DNA from: JAWKRB01 sp041389885
GTDB taxonomy: Bacteria; Myxococcota_A; Polyangia; Polyangiales; Ga0077539
Reading direction: 5' to 3'
DNA length: 64,000 bases
NCBI GenBank assembly: GCA_041389885.1
Contig: JAWKRB010000010.1
Coordinates: 124,001-188,000, forward strand
In this document: positions 26,177 to 33,974 of the stretch, piece after piece
Layout: each line of letters begins with the position of its first letter
How positions within the stretch are numbered: position 1 is the first letter of the stretch
Notes under the pieces: generated by a model
The model's database searches: none
The model's input: only the letters and a program-made list of their open reading frames with translations
What the model was told of the DNA's origin: nothing
Made by a program: the position numbers and the translations under genes

Positions 26177-27150
26177 CACTGCCGCACTCCTGCCACGAGG
26201 ATGCTCTGCGAGAAGCATCCGCGCGACGCGTCACAGAAGGGAAAGCTCACGTTGAGCACGCCGCTGAAGCGATCGGCCATCGTGAAGTTCCCCGTGAGGT
26301 TGTAGGCCCACTGGCACCCGCCCTGGGAGCTCGTCCCGTTCGCCGCGAACATCCCCATCGACGGCGCCGGGCCCCGCAGCGGCACCGCGAAGCCCGTGAC
26401 CTCGACGCTCGTGGCCGTGGCGTTCAGGGTGATCTGCGCCACCGGCCCGAAGCTCCCCGCCCCGCACGAGTAGCTCGGCCCCGGAGTCAGACGGTACGTC
26501 CCGCTCTGCACCGTGCCCCCGCAGGGGTTGAGCGGCGGGTTCTCGCAGCGGTCCATCGCCTCGTTGCACACGTCGCCCGTGCAAGGGTCATCGTCCGAGC
26601 AGGTCCTCGGCGCGCCCGGCTGACACACGCCGCCGACGCAGCGCTCGTCGCCGTCGCAGTACACCCCGTTGGAGCACTCGCCGTCGCCGGCGCAGCGCCC
26701 CATCGCGAGGCAGCCCATCGCGCCGCACACCTGCCCCGCCGCGCACCGGGAGTCGTCGCGAATGCTGCTGCACGTCCCCCCGGCGACGCACACGTCGCGG
26801 GTGCACGGGACCCCGTCGTCGCACTCCTCGTCCATCGCGCAGCGCCGCGTCGCCATCGTCGCGCACCCCTCGGCGGGGAAGCATCGCTGCCCCGAAGGGC
26901 ACCGCGACTGCAACGCGACGTGCTCGCACACGCCGCCCACGACGCAGGTGTCTTCGGTGCAGTCGATCCGGTCGTCGCAGTCGCGGTCGTCGCGGCACGA
27001 GCCGCCCGAGGTCACTCCGCGGTCGGCCAGCACCACGTCGGTCGCCCCGGCGTCGACCGCGCTCGAGCGAAACGGCGTCATGCGCTCAGGCTCGCCACAT
27101 GCCACCAGGCCCAACGCACCGACCAAGAGCCCCCGCGTACCAAGCGTCAT
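26176..27150 (-). CDS. Cys-rich repeat lipoprotein, upstream member of a tandem pair
   Basis: This 324-residue lipoprotein (signal LLVGALGLVAC) has three to four Cys-rich units such as DCDDRIDCTEDTCVVGGVCEH and ECDDGVPCTRDVCVAGGTC. The C-terminal beta-rich domain is SGTYRLTPGPSYSCGAGSFG ... GVLNVSFPFC. The domain order and several unit sequences match the next gene, indicating tandem duplication. The Cys spacing predicts disulfide-stabilised loops outside the cell. The function is unknown. Confidence 0.75.
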   Translation of the reverse strand: MTLGTRGLLVGALGLVACGEPERMTPFRSSAVDAGATDVVLADRGVTSGGSCRDDRDCDDRIDCTEDTCVVGGVCEHVALQSRCPSGQRCFPAEGCATMATRRCAMDEECDDGVPCTRDVCVAGGTCSSIRDDSRCAAGQVCGAMGCLAMGRCAGDGECSNGVYCDGDERCVGGVCQPGAPRTCSDDDPCTGDVCNEAMDRCENPPLNPCGGTVQSGTYRLTPGPSYSCGAGSFGPVAQITLNATATSVEVTGFAVPLRGPAPSMGMFAANGTSSQGGCQWAYNLTGNFTMADRFSGVLNVSFPFCDASRGCFSQSILVAGVRQ

Positions 27151-27247
27151 CGCGCCTTCATGCTACACCCGCGGCCCCCAAAGAACGACCCGTGGATCAC
27201 GACACACAACTTGCGTCTCCGCGCGCAGGCCGTTAGCTATTTCACGC

Positions 27248-27817
27248 ATGCGACCGGGACACGCCGCCATCCCCCTCGCGATCCTTGCGCTCTGCGGAGC
27301 CACTGATGCGCGACACCGCCGCTCCGGCGCGAGCAGGGCCTCGAACCGCCAGCCGACCTGCTTCAGCCCCTCGATTCACATCGACAAGTCCGACGGCGTG
27401 CTGGAGCTGCGCTGCGCGAACCGACCCTTTCGACGCTACGGGGTCACCTTCGGCGCGAACCCCATGGGCCCGAAGCTCCGGGAGGGCGACGAGCGCACCC
27501 CCGAGGGCACCTACCACCTGATCTCCCACGGGCAGACCGGTCGGTTTCACCGCTTCATGGGCATCTCGTACCCCAACGAGGCCGACCTGCACCGCGCGCG
27601 GCAGCTGGGCATCGACCGCCCCGGTCGGGGGGTGGGGATTCACGGCTCTCCGGGCGAGCGGGCGTGGCTGATGTCGCTCTGGATCCCCTTCGCGCACCGC
27701 CTCGGGCTCATTCAGCGCTGGGGCCCCACCGACGGCTGCGTCGCGCTCACCAACGCGAACGTCGAGGAGCTGTACCGCCACGTGGGGGTGGGCACCCCGG
27801 TGACCATCACGCCGTGA
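27248..27817 (+). CDS. L,D-transpeptidase catalytic-domain protein (YkuD)
   Basis: This 189-residue exported protein has the signal AAIPLAILALCGATDARH and a single YkuD domain. Visible are IDKSDGVLELRCANRPFRRY, GVTFGANPMGPKLREGDERTPEG, the GIHGS block, and the nucleophile motif TDGCVAL with Cys164. In the more common form the nucleophile motif is SHGC; TDGC variants are also seen. It probably makes or remodels 3-3 peptidoglycan cross-links. It is the second transpeptidase of this class in the window, lacking the long tether of the first. Confidence 0.85.
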   Translation: MRPGHAAIPLAILALCGATDARHRRSGASRASNRQPTCFSPSIHIDKSDGVLELRCANRPFRRYGVTFGANPMGPKLREGDERTPEGTYHLISHGQTGRFHRFMGISYPNEADLHRARQLGIDRPGRGVGIHGSPGERAWLMSLWIPFAHRLGLIQRWGPTDGCVALTNANVEELYRHVGVGTPVTITP

Positions 27818-27857
27818 GCTCTCCCAGGGGGAGCCTCCCTGGTGCGATGATCCCCCC

Positions 27858-28295
27858 GTGCGCCCCGCCACCGCCACCGCCCTCGGCGCGCTCTGGATCG
27901 CCGCGCAGCTGGTGATCCCCGCCGCGCGCGCGCACCCCTCGTCGCCCTACCCCGCCTCGGGTCGCTTCTCGTGGACGATGTTCGCCGGCCCCCTCGTCGG
28001 TCGCTGCGAGCACGCCCTCCGCGTCTCCCTCTCCGACGCCCGTCCCGCGCCGATGCCCTTGCGCGGCAGCGCGATGCGCACGGTCCTCGACGCGCGCGCC
28101 CCAGGGGAGTTCTCGCAGGCTGTCTGGCTCTTCGCGCCCTACGCCGACTCCGACGCCGAGGTGGCCGCGTCCCTCGACGCGCTGCTCCGCCGCTGGGCGC
28201 GCACGCTGCCCCCCGGCGCGACGCTCGTGAGCGAGCTGCGCTGCGCGTCGCCGGGGTGGCCGCGCTTCACCCGCAGGCTCCAGGTGCGGCGATGA
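27858..28295 (+). CDS. Small exported protein coupled to the HTTM gene
   Basis: This 145-residue protein starts with GTG and has a signal-like N-terminus (ALGALWIAAQLVIPAARA). The rest contains FSWTMFAGPLVGRCEHALRVSL and a short helical region. It resembles the small companions found beside HTTM/gamma-carboxylase-like membrane proteins, but I cannot name a family. Its stop overlaps the HTTM start (ATGA at 28292-28295), so both are probably made together. Confidence 0.6.
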   Translation: MRPATATALGALWIAAQLVIPAARAHPSSPYPASGRFSWTMFAGPLVGRCEHALRVSLSDARPAPMPLRGSAMRTVLDARAPGEFSQAVWLFAPYADSDAEVAASLDALLRRWARTLPPGATLVSELRCASPGWPRFTRRLQVRR

Positions 28296-29449
28296 CCCCT
28301 GGGCAATTCTTCGGCGCGCCGTCGCACCCCCGCATGGCGCGCTCGCTGCGGTCGGGGGTCGGGGGCCTCGCGCTCCTGGGCCTGCTCCACGCCGAGGCCG
28401 AGTGGACCCCGCGCCTCGCGCTCTACGCGGTCGGCCGCAGCGGCGTCGAGGCGGCGGCGCCCTACGGACTGTGGCTCCTCGCGACGGTCGCGTCGCTCGG
28501 GGTCTTCGTCGGCGCGGCGCCGCGGGCGTCGGCGGGGGTGTTGTGCGCGGCGCTGGCCGGCCTGCACGCCCTCGCGCCGCAGGTCTATCACAACAACTAC
28601 TACGTGCTCTGGCTGCTGGTCGCGATCACGGCCCTCGACGGCCCGCGCGCGCACAGGGCCCCGTGGTCGAGCGAAGAGGGCGAGGCGACGACCTCGCTCG
28701 TGCCGCGGCTGGTGCAGGTGCAGCTCGCGCTGATCTACCTGCTCTCGGTGCTCGCGAAGGCGGCGCACCCCTGGTGGCGCGAGGGCGGCGCGGTGGTGCG
28801 CTGGATCGTCACCGAGCGCGTCCCCCAGTCGGGCGTGCGGGGGCTGGTCAACCCCGCGCTCGCGCCGCTGCTCTCCGAGCCCGCCCTCGCGGCGGCGGCG
28901 CAGAGCGGGATCGTGTGCCTCGAGGCGCTTCTCCCGGCGATGCTCTTCAGCCGGCGGTGGCGCGCGACGGCCTTCGTCGCGGGGGCGACGATGCACGTGG
29001 TGATGCAGGAGTGGCTGTTTCCCCAGCTCTTCACGTTCCTGATGCTGCTGGGGTACTACGCCTTCGCGCCCGCGGGCGACCGGGGGTGGACGCTCTCGCT
29101 CTGCGAGACGCGCCCCGCGCACCGACGTCTCGCCCGCGCCCTGCCCCGCCTCGACTGGCTGGGCCGGGTGCGCCTCGACCTGCGCCCCGAGGGACCTCTC
29201 CGCCTGGTCTCCCCCGCCGGGCTCGCCCGCGAAGGGCTCTCGGCGCTGTGGTGGCTCGCGGCGCTCTGCCCTCCGTCGGTGCTGGCCTACGCGGCGTTCG
29301 CGCTCGTCGCCCCGGGGGTCACCGAGGTGCTGGGGCTCCCGCGGGCCGCGGTCGAGAACGGGGTGGTCATGGTTGTGGGGGGGATCGGGCTGATCCCTGG
29401 GAAGCGATCCTCCCAGACCCCCCACGGGGAACTGGGGGATGGGAGCTAG
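28292..29449 (+). CDS. HTTM-domain (vitamin K-dependent carboxylase-like) membrane protein
   Basis: This 385-residue multi-spanning protein has the HTTM pattern: GGLALLGLLHAEAEW, YHNNYYVLWLLVAIT, QVQLALIYLLSVLAKAAHPWW and MHVVMQEWLFPQLF. HTTM is the membrane domain of vitamin K-dependent gamma-carboxylases. Most bacterial versions have no proven reaction, and the soluble epoxidase part is absent here. The start at 28292 overlaps the preceding stop. A 7-bp GC hairpin lies 38 bp after its stop. Confidence 0.75.
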   Translation: MTPGQFFGAPSHPRMARSLRSGVGGLALLGLLHAEAEWTPRLALYAVGRSGVEAAAPYGLWLLATVASLGVFVGAAPRASAGVLCAALAGLHALAPQVYHNNYYVLWLLVAITALDGPRAHRAPWSSEEGEATTSLVPRLVQVQLALIYLLSVLAKAAHPWWREGGAVVRWIVTERVPQSGVRGLVNPALAPLLSEPALAAAAQSGIVCLEALLPAMLFSRRWRATAFVAGATMHVVMQEWLFPQLFTFLMLLGYYAFAPAGDRGWTLSLCETRPAHRRLARALPRLDWLGRVRLDLRPEGPLRLVSPAGLAREGLSALWWLAALCPPSVLAYAAFALVAPGVTEVLGLPRAAVENGVVMVVGGIGLIPGKRSSQTPHGELGDGS

Positions 29450-29486
29450 ACGTCCCACCCCGCGACGCCCGCGGAGGTCTGATTTT

Positions 29487-29503
29487 CCGGGCGAATCGCC
29501 CGG
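29487..29503. terminator. Possible terminator after the HTTM gene
   Basis: A perfect hairpin CCGGGCG-AAT-CGCCCGG is followed by only TTT. The stem is strong but the T-tract is short, so termination efficiency is doubtful. It separates the HTTM gene from the pilus genes. Confidence 0.4.
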
Positions 29504-29585
29504 TTTCAGGGAACGGCAGCGCCAGGGAGGGGGGGCGCAGGCGGCGCTGGCGGCGCTGGCACGGCGCGTGTAAAAGGGATCGTCC

Positions 29586-29774
29586 GTGAGCGATCGTCGC
29601 CCCATCCGGTCCATGAAGGTGCTGCCCGCCGAGGCGGGGGCTGCCTTCGTGGAGTACGTGGTGGTGCTGCTGCTGGTGAGCGTGATCTCCGCGGCGGCGA
29701 CGTACTCGCTCGGTCGTCCGTTCGTAGACTACTATCGCTTCGCGCAGACGATCCTCGTGATGCCCTTCCCCTGA
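29586..29774 (+). CDS. Small Flp/TadE-like pilin-type protein
   Basis: This 62-residue protein starts with GTG at 29586, with AAAAGGGA six bases upstream. The N-terminal part carries a class III-type prepilin motif, EAGAAFVEYVVVLLLV. The expected cut is after Gly and the conserved Glu-Tyr is five to six residues on, at the start of the only hydrophobic helix. It would be processed by the prepilin peptidase encoded just downstream and could be a minor pilin. It differs from the canonical Flp that follows by a longer N-terminus. Confidence 0.72.
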   Translation: MSDRRPIRSMKVLPAEAGAAFVEYVVVLLLVSVISAAATYSLGRPFVDYYRFAQTILVMPFP

Positions 29775-29835
29775 CCAGGGGGATGGCCGCACCCGACCGA
29801 CGGTGTTTCGATCCAACGATTGAGGAGCAAAGACC

Positions 29836-30015
29836 ATGAAGAAGAACAATGTTCGCGGGCTGATTCAGGACACCGAGGGCCTCTCCACCGTCGAGTACGT
29901 GATCATCCTCATCCTGATCGCGGTCGTCGGCATCACCGCCTGGCGCACCTTCGGCAACACCGTCGTCAACAAGATCAACTCGGGCAACAGCCAGATCTCC
30001 GGCCTCGGACCGTGA
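29836..30015 (+). CDS. flp: Flp-type major pilin
   Basis: The 59-residue protein begins MKKNNVRGLIQDTEGLSTVE. Its leader ends at a Gly, followed by LSTVEYVIILILIAVVGITAW, the typical Flp class III prepilin motif with Glu-Tyr at the helix start. Length and motif match Flp/Fap pilins of Tad pili, used for adhesion and surface sensing. A GAGGAG ribosome-binding site lies at 29822-29827. A strong hairpin with a T-rich tail follows about 60 bp after the stop, suggesting abundant short transcripts. Confidence 0.92.
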   Translation: MKKNNVRGLIQDTEGLSTVEYVIILILIAVVGITAWRTFGNTVVNKINSGNSQISGLGP

Positions 30016-30077
30016 TCCCGCGGGCGCAGAGCCCGTTCTTCATGGTTCCACGCACCGAGAGGTCGTGATCGCAGCCG

Positions 30078-30119
30078 CGCCGCGTCCCCTCCGCAAGAGG
30101 GAGCGCGGCGTTGTTGTTT
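30078..30119 (+). terminator. Rho-independent terminator-like hairpin after flp
   Basis: A 14-pair stem (30078-30091 with 30097-30110, two imperfect pairs in the middle) has a 5-base loop CGCAA and is followed by TTGTTGTTT. It lies between flp and cpaA, so it probably lets pilin mRNA accumulate while limited read-through supplies the assembly genes. Confidence 0.75.
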
Positions 30120-30138
30120 GGAAAGGGAGTTTGAGCGC

Positions 30139-30735
30139 GTGTCCGGCGGACTGTTGACCTTGGCGATCGGCTTGTCGGTGCTCACCGCCGGCGCCGCCGC
30201 GGTGTCGGATTTCCGCACCGGCCACATCCCCAATTGGATCAGCGGGGGCGCGCTCGCGGCGGGCATCTCGCTCCAGGCGTACGCGGGCGCGCGGGGCTAC
30301 GACTACTTCTCCTTCGGCGGCCGCACGGCGCTCTGGGGCGTCGCGCACGCGGTGCTCGGCGCGCTGGCCTGCGGGTTCTTTCCGTACCTGCTCTTTCGCA
30401 AGCAGCTCACCTCCGAGGACGGCGACACCCGCCGGGTCGGCGGCGGGGGCGACGTCAAGGTCTTCGCGGGCATCGGCGCGCTGCTGGGGATGTACTTCGG
30501 CATCGAGGCCGAGTTCTTCGCCATCTGCGTCGCGGGGGTGCTGGGCATGGCCCGCCTCGCGTGGCACGGAAGGCTCCTGGCGGCGATGACGAACACGCTC
30601 TTCATCGGGTTGAACCCGGTGCTCCCGAGGGCCTGGCGGCGAGAGATCCGGCCCGAGCTCCTCACGACGATCCGCATGGGCGGCGCGATTCTCATTGGAA
30701 CGGTCATCGCGGCGCTCTCGAACAGCCCGCTCTGA
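30139..30735 (+). CDS. cpaA: Prepilin peptidase of Tad/Cpa type
   Basis: The GTG start at 30139 has AAAGGGAG nine bases upstream and gives a 198-residue polytopic membrane protein. Both catalytic aspartates of the type IV prepilin peptidase fold are visible. The first is in VSDFRTGHIPN and the second in GGGGDVKVFAGIGALLG (GxGDxK). It lacks the N-terminal methylase domain of PilD, as expected for CpaA/TadV. It would cleave the leader of the two pilins upstream and of TadE-like proteins downstream. Confidence 0.9.
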   Translation: MSGGLLTLAIGLSVLTAGAAAVSDFRTGHIPNWISGGALAAGISLQAYAGARGYDYFSFGGRTALWGVAHAVLGALACGFFPYLLFRKQLTSEDGDTRRVGGGGDVKVFAGIGALLGMYFGIEAEFFAICVAGVLGMARLAWHGRLLAAMTNTLFIGLNPVLPRAWRREIRPELLTTIRMGGAILIGTVIAALSNSPL

Positions 30736-30750
30736 AGGGTTCAGACTCCG

Positions 30751-31708
30751 ATGGCGACACGAAACACACGCAGCGCGGCCTCGCTCCGGAGGGACACCTC
30801 GGGGGCGGTCTACGTCGAGTTCCTGGTGGCCTTCATCCCGTTCTTCATCATGGTGCTCGGGATGATCCAGGAGGCGCTGATGTACAGCGCCCACCTCGTG
30901 GTGCAGCACGCCGCGGCCAGCGCCGCCCGCGCCGCCATCGTGGTGTTCCCCGACTGCGACCACCGCTACGGCGGCGCGCGGATGAACGACGTGAACGGCG
31001 GCGGCCGATGGACCGGCGGCGCCACCGCCCTGGGCGCCCTCTTCGGCGCGTCCCTGGGCTCCGTGGGCCTCCCCGGATTTGGCCCCGCGCAGGGCGGCGC
31101 GCGCCTCGACGCGGTGCGCTTCGCCGCGAGCTTTCCCCTGGTCGCCGCGTCGCCCTCCCTCGACGAGCTGATGCACGACCGCGACCCCCGGCGGCAGAGC
31201 CTCGTCGACGCCATCGGCGGCGCCAACAGCCCCGCGGTGCGCCTGGCCCTCGGCGCCTTCGCGTACAACAGCGCGGCGCTCAGCGTGACCTTCCCCGACG
31301 CGCCCCGCGGCAGCAATTTTCGCGACCGCTTCGGGGGGCGTGACGGGCTCCGCCCGCGTCTCGTACCTCTACCACTGCGGCGTGCCCATCGTGTCGAAGA
31401 TGGCCTGCGACGACCTCCCGCAGCTGCTCACGGGCGTGCCCATTCGGCAGATGCAAGACCTCGCGCGGGCGGCGCGCTCGGGCAACCTCCAGCAGATTCA
31501 GACGAACCTCAACACGGTGCAGATCGCGCGGCAGCGCCTGTCCGACGCCCGCCCGGGTCAGCAGGAGTTCAGCCACGCGGGGCTCACGGGCTCGTCGATG
31601 CTGCTCATGGGCTTTACGGGCGGGAATTTCTCGCTGATTCGCGCCGAGGTCACCCTGCCGAACCAGGGCACCGAGGGCAGCATTGCAGGGGCGTGTTTCA
31701 GGCGATGA
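30751..31708 (+). pseudogene. TadE-like pilus protein gene with a +1 frameshift in a G6 run
   Basis: The N-terminal part (frame of 30751) is a TadE domain: RRDTSGAVYVEFLVAFIPFFIMVLG, with Glu at the helix start. After GSNFRDRFGG the homologous continuation lies in the next frame: VTGSARVSYLYHCGVPIVSKMACD, ending at 31708. Removing one G from the six at 31333-31338 restores a 318-residue protein. Without that correction the first frame stays open by chance and runs into the next gene, which would yield a false 484-residue fusion. It may be a sequencing error, a real mutation, or programmed slippage. The downstream start follows closely. Confidence 0.8.
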
Positions 31709-31715
31709 AGGAGAG
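31708..31715 (+). promoter_or_regulatory. Ribosome-binding site deciding the second TadE/G start
   Basis: AAGGAGAG lies seven bases before the ATG at 31723. It favours that start over an upstream in-frame ATG at 31705 that overlaps the preceding stop. Confidence 0.7.
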
Positions 31716-31722
31716 AACTCCG

Positions 31723-32205
31723 ATGAAGACGGTGAAGATGTCGACCGCGAGGCGCCGCAGGCAGCTCGGGGCGGCCTATGCCGAGACCGTGGTGATGCTG
31801 CCCTTCTTCGCGGCGGTGTGGGCCGGCATGATCTACATGCACAAGGCCTACAGCTCGAAGATCTTCACCATGGCCGAGACCCGCACCTGCGTGTGGACCT
31901 ACGCGACCAACGGCTGCCAGCGCATCCCGCCGGGGTGCTCGATCACCCGCGGCGAGGCGCCCCAGGGCGACCGGCCGAGCGCCCTCGACGGTCTCCAGCG
32001 CGTGCTGGGCTCCATCGGGAACATCCTGCAGATCACCAACCCCATCGCGAGCACGCGGGTCACCCGCAGCGTGGCGAAGCCCGGGATCCTCGGGGGCGGT
32101 AGCATCACGGTGCTCGCGGGGCAGGAGATGATGTGCAACACCGTCGCGGCGACGTCGAGCAGCATCGTGCAGCAGGCGTTCTGCTCGTTCACCCCGTTCT
32201 GTTGA
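31723..32205 (+). CDS. Second TadE/TadG-like pilus protein
   Basis: This 160-residue protein begins with a basic N-terminus and RRRRQLGAAYAETVVMLPFFAAVWAGMIYM. That is a TadE-like leader with Gly before the helix and Glu at position five to six. A mostly polar periplasmic part follows with several Cys residues (CVWTYATNGCQ, PPGCSI, MMCNTVAA, FCSFTPFC). It probably acts as a minor pseudopilin of the Tad system, processed by CpaA. The start is fixed by AAGGAGAG. Confidence 0.78.
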   Translation: MKTVKMSTARRRRQLGAAYAETVVMLPFFAAVWAGMIYMHKAYSSKIFTMAETRTCVWTYATNGCQRIPPGCSITRGEAPQGDRPSALDGLQRVLGSIGNILQITNPIASTRVTRSVAKPGILGGGSITVLAGQEMMCNTVAATSSSIVQQAFCSFTPFC

Positions 32206-32218
32206 GAGAGGTGACGTG

Positions 32219-33169
32219 ATGGCGCGCCAGAAGACACACCGCCCGCACATGACCCGGCTCCTGGCCTTCGTGTTCGTCGGCACCAGCGTGGCGTCCGTGG
32301 CCAGCATGCGCGCCGCGCGCGCGCAGGTGAACGAGGGGATGCAGCGCCTCGCGCGGCAGCTCATGCCCTACGCCGAGCAGGGCGCGATGCACTCGCCCAA
32401 GCGCGTGCTCCTCAACGGCCAGACCCTCCAGCTCGCCACCGGGACCACCCGCGACGGCGTCGGCGCCGTCCTCGACTGGTACGAGACCCAGTGCGCCCGC
32501 CAGGGCGGCGGACTCACCCGCGAGATGGCCCGGGCCAACCCCGCCTTCGGCAGCGCGGCCTTCAACGCCCTCTGGGCCCGCGCGGGGCGGCGCACGGCCA
32601 ACTTCGAGGTCATGCGCAGCGGCGACGAGCGCAGCGGCTACGTCGCCTGCCTCGACATGGGCGGCGACGACGTGCGCAGCAACGCCCTCAGCCGTCGCAT
32701 CCAGTCCTTCGTGTCGAGCGGCGACCTCTCGCGCCTCGGCAACATGCGCTACGCCTACGTGCAGCGCGTGAGCTCGGGCACCCGCATCGTGACCGTGGCC
32801 ACCGACGGCCGCTTCGACCTCCTGCGCATGTTCCCCGAGCGCGGCGACGCGCCAGGGCGCGACGTCGACGGTCTCTCGCGCTTTCCGGGCATGCGCAGGC
32901 TGCTCTCGGCGCAAGAAGAGGGCGTCGCGAACTCCCTCGGGATGTACTCCGTGCAGGCCCCGCTCGCCGAGGTGCGCGACTGGTACCGACGCACCCTCCC
33001 CACGCGGGGGTGGACCCTCGCGGAGCTCCCCCGCGACCGCCGCCTCCCGCCCGAGATCGAGTCGCACCGCGCGACCACCGCGACCTTCGAGCGCGGCCAG
33101 GCGCAGCTCTACCTGGTCTTCGACGAGCGCAACGGCACCACGTCGATGATGTCCATCGCCGGGCTCTGA
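32219..33169 (+). CDS. Exported protein of unknown function in the Tad locus
   Basis: I do not recognise the family. An N-terminal hydrophobic segment (LLAFVFVGTSVASVASM) ends near ARAQV, suggesting export. The rest (about 280 residues) has two similar-looking blocks, each containing a WYE/DWYRR element: GVGAVLDWYETQCAR near residue 85 and LAEVRDWYRRTLPTRGW near residue 255. This may be an internal duplication. It follows the TadE/G gene by 13 bp. A GTG at 32216 is an alternative start. Confidence 0.65.
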   Translation: MARQKTHRPHMTRLLAFVFVGTSVASVASMRAARAQVNEGMQRLARQLMPYAEQGAMHSPKRVLLNGQTLQLATGTTRDGVGAVLDWYETQCARQGGGLTREMARANPAFGSAAFNALWARAGRRTANFEVMRSGDERSGYVACLDMGGDDVRSNALSRRIQSFVSSGDLSRLGNMRYAYVQRVSSGTRIVTVATDGRFDLLRMFPERGDAPGRDVDGLSRFPGMRRLLSAQEEGVANSLGMYSVQAPLAEVRDWYRRTLPTRGWTLAELPRDRRLPPEIESHRATTATFERGQAQLYLVFDERNGTTSMMSIAGL

Positions 33170-33214
33170 GCCCGACATGGAAGCTAGCGCGGGGCCCCCG
33201 TCGTTGAGTACGAT

Positions 33215-33928
33215 GTGAGCTCCGTGCGATCCCTCGTCTCGATGACCCTCTGCCTCGCCGCCGCGCTGACCGCGCGCGGAGAGACGGGTCACGCGCAGAT
33301 CTGGATGTCACGCGGCGCCGACGGCGCGCTGCACTTCACGAACGTGCCCGCGCGGCGCAGGCAAGACGCGCGGGTGTTCATCTCGTCGCGAGACACTCCG
33401 CGCCCGGCGCCTCCGCCTGCCGTCAACGCCGCCGCGCCGCCGAGCGTGGGCTCGATGCCCCCGGCGCCCGCCGCGAGCGCCGAGACCCGCGCGCGCTACC
33501 TCGCCACCGCCCGCGACCCCGCGCGCTACGGGCGCTTCGACGCGTACATCCGCGAGGCCGCGACGCTCTACCAGCTCCCCGAGGCGCTCATTCGCGCGGT
33601 GATCCGCCAGGAGAGCGACTTCAACCCCTTCTCGGTGTCGTCGAGCGGCGCGCTGGGGCTCATGCAGCTCATGCCGGGCACGGCGACGAGCATGACCGTG
33701 CAAGACCCCTTCGACCCGAGGCAGAACATCCTCGGCGGCGCGCGCTACCTCCGGGTGCTCGCGAACACCTTCAACGGCGACCTGATCCTCACCCTCGCGG
33801 CGTACAACGCGGGCTCGGGCGCGGTCATTCGCTACGGCACCGTGCCCCCCTACGAAGAGACCCAGCACTACGTGCGGCAGGTGATTCGGTACTACTACGA
33901 ATATCGCGCCGGAGCGGCCCGGGCCTGA
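33215..33928 (+). CDS. Lytic transglycosylase (SLT family) with N-terminal DUF4124-like segment
   Basis: The 237-residue exported protein has a signal peptide, then IWMSRGADGALHFTNVP, typical of DUF4124. A Pro/Ala linker follows, and then an SLT lytic transglycosylase domain. Catalytic Glu133 lies in RQESDFNPF, with GALGLMQLMPGTA and ILTLAAYNAGSGAV. It would cleave peptidoglycan glycan strands with anhydro-muramic acid formation. Placed right after pilus genes, it may open the wall for pilus assembly; that is inference. Confidence 0.9.
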   Translation: MSSVRSLVSMTLCLAAALTARGETGHAQIWMSRGADGALHFTNVPARRRQDARVFISSRDTPRPAPPPAVNAAAPPSVGSMPPAPAASAETRARYLATARDPARYGRFDAYIREAATLYQLPEALIRAVIRQESDFNPFSVSSSGALGLMQLMPGTATSMTVQDPFDPRQNILGGARYLRVLANTFNGDLILTLAAYNAGSGAVIRYGTVPPYEETQHYVRQVIRYYYEYRAGAARA

Positions 33929-33974
33929 CGAGGCCCTTCAATCCGAGCGCGAAAGCGAAGTACCCTCCCGCGTC

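Noticed and set aside
29557..29572. Sigma-54 promoter-like TGGCAC-N5-GTGT upstream of the first pilin
   Set aside because: The -12 element matches only half of TTGC. The implied start of transcription would leave almost no leader before the GTG.
30751..32205. A single 484-residue TadE/TadG fusion gene
   Set aside because: The middle (about 31340-31708) is coding in another frame, with clear TadE-like sequence. The open frame is an artefact of a one-base shift and GC-rich DNA without stops.
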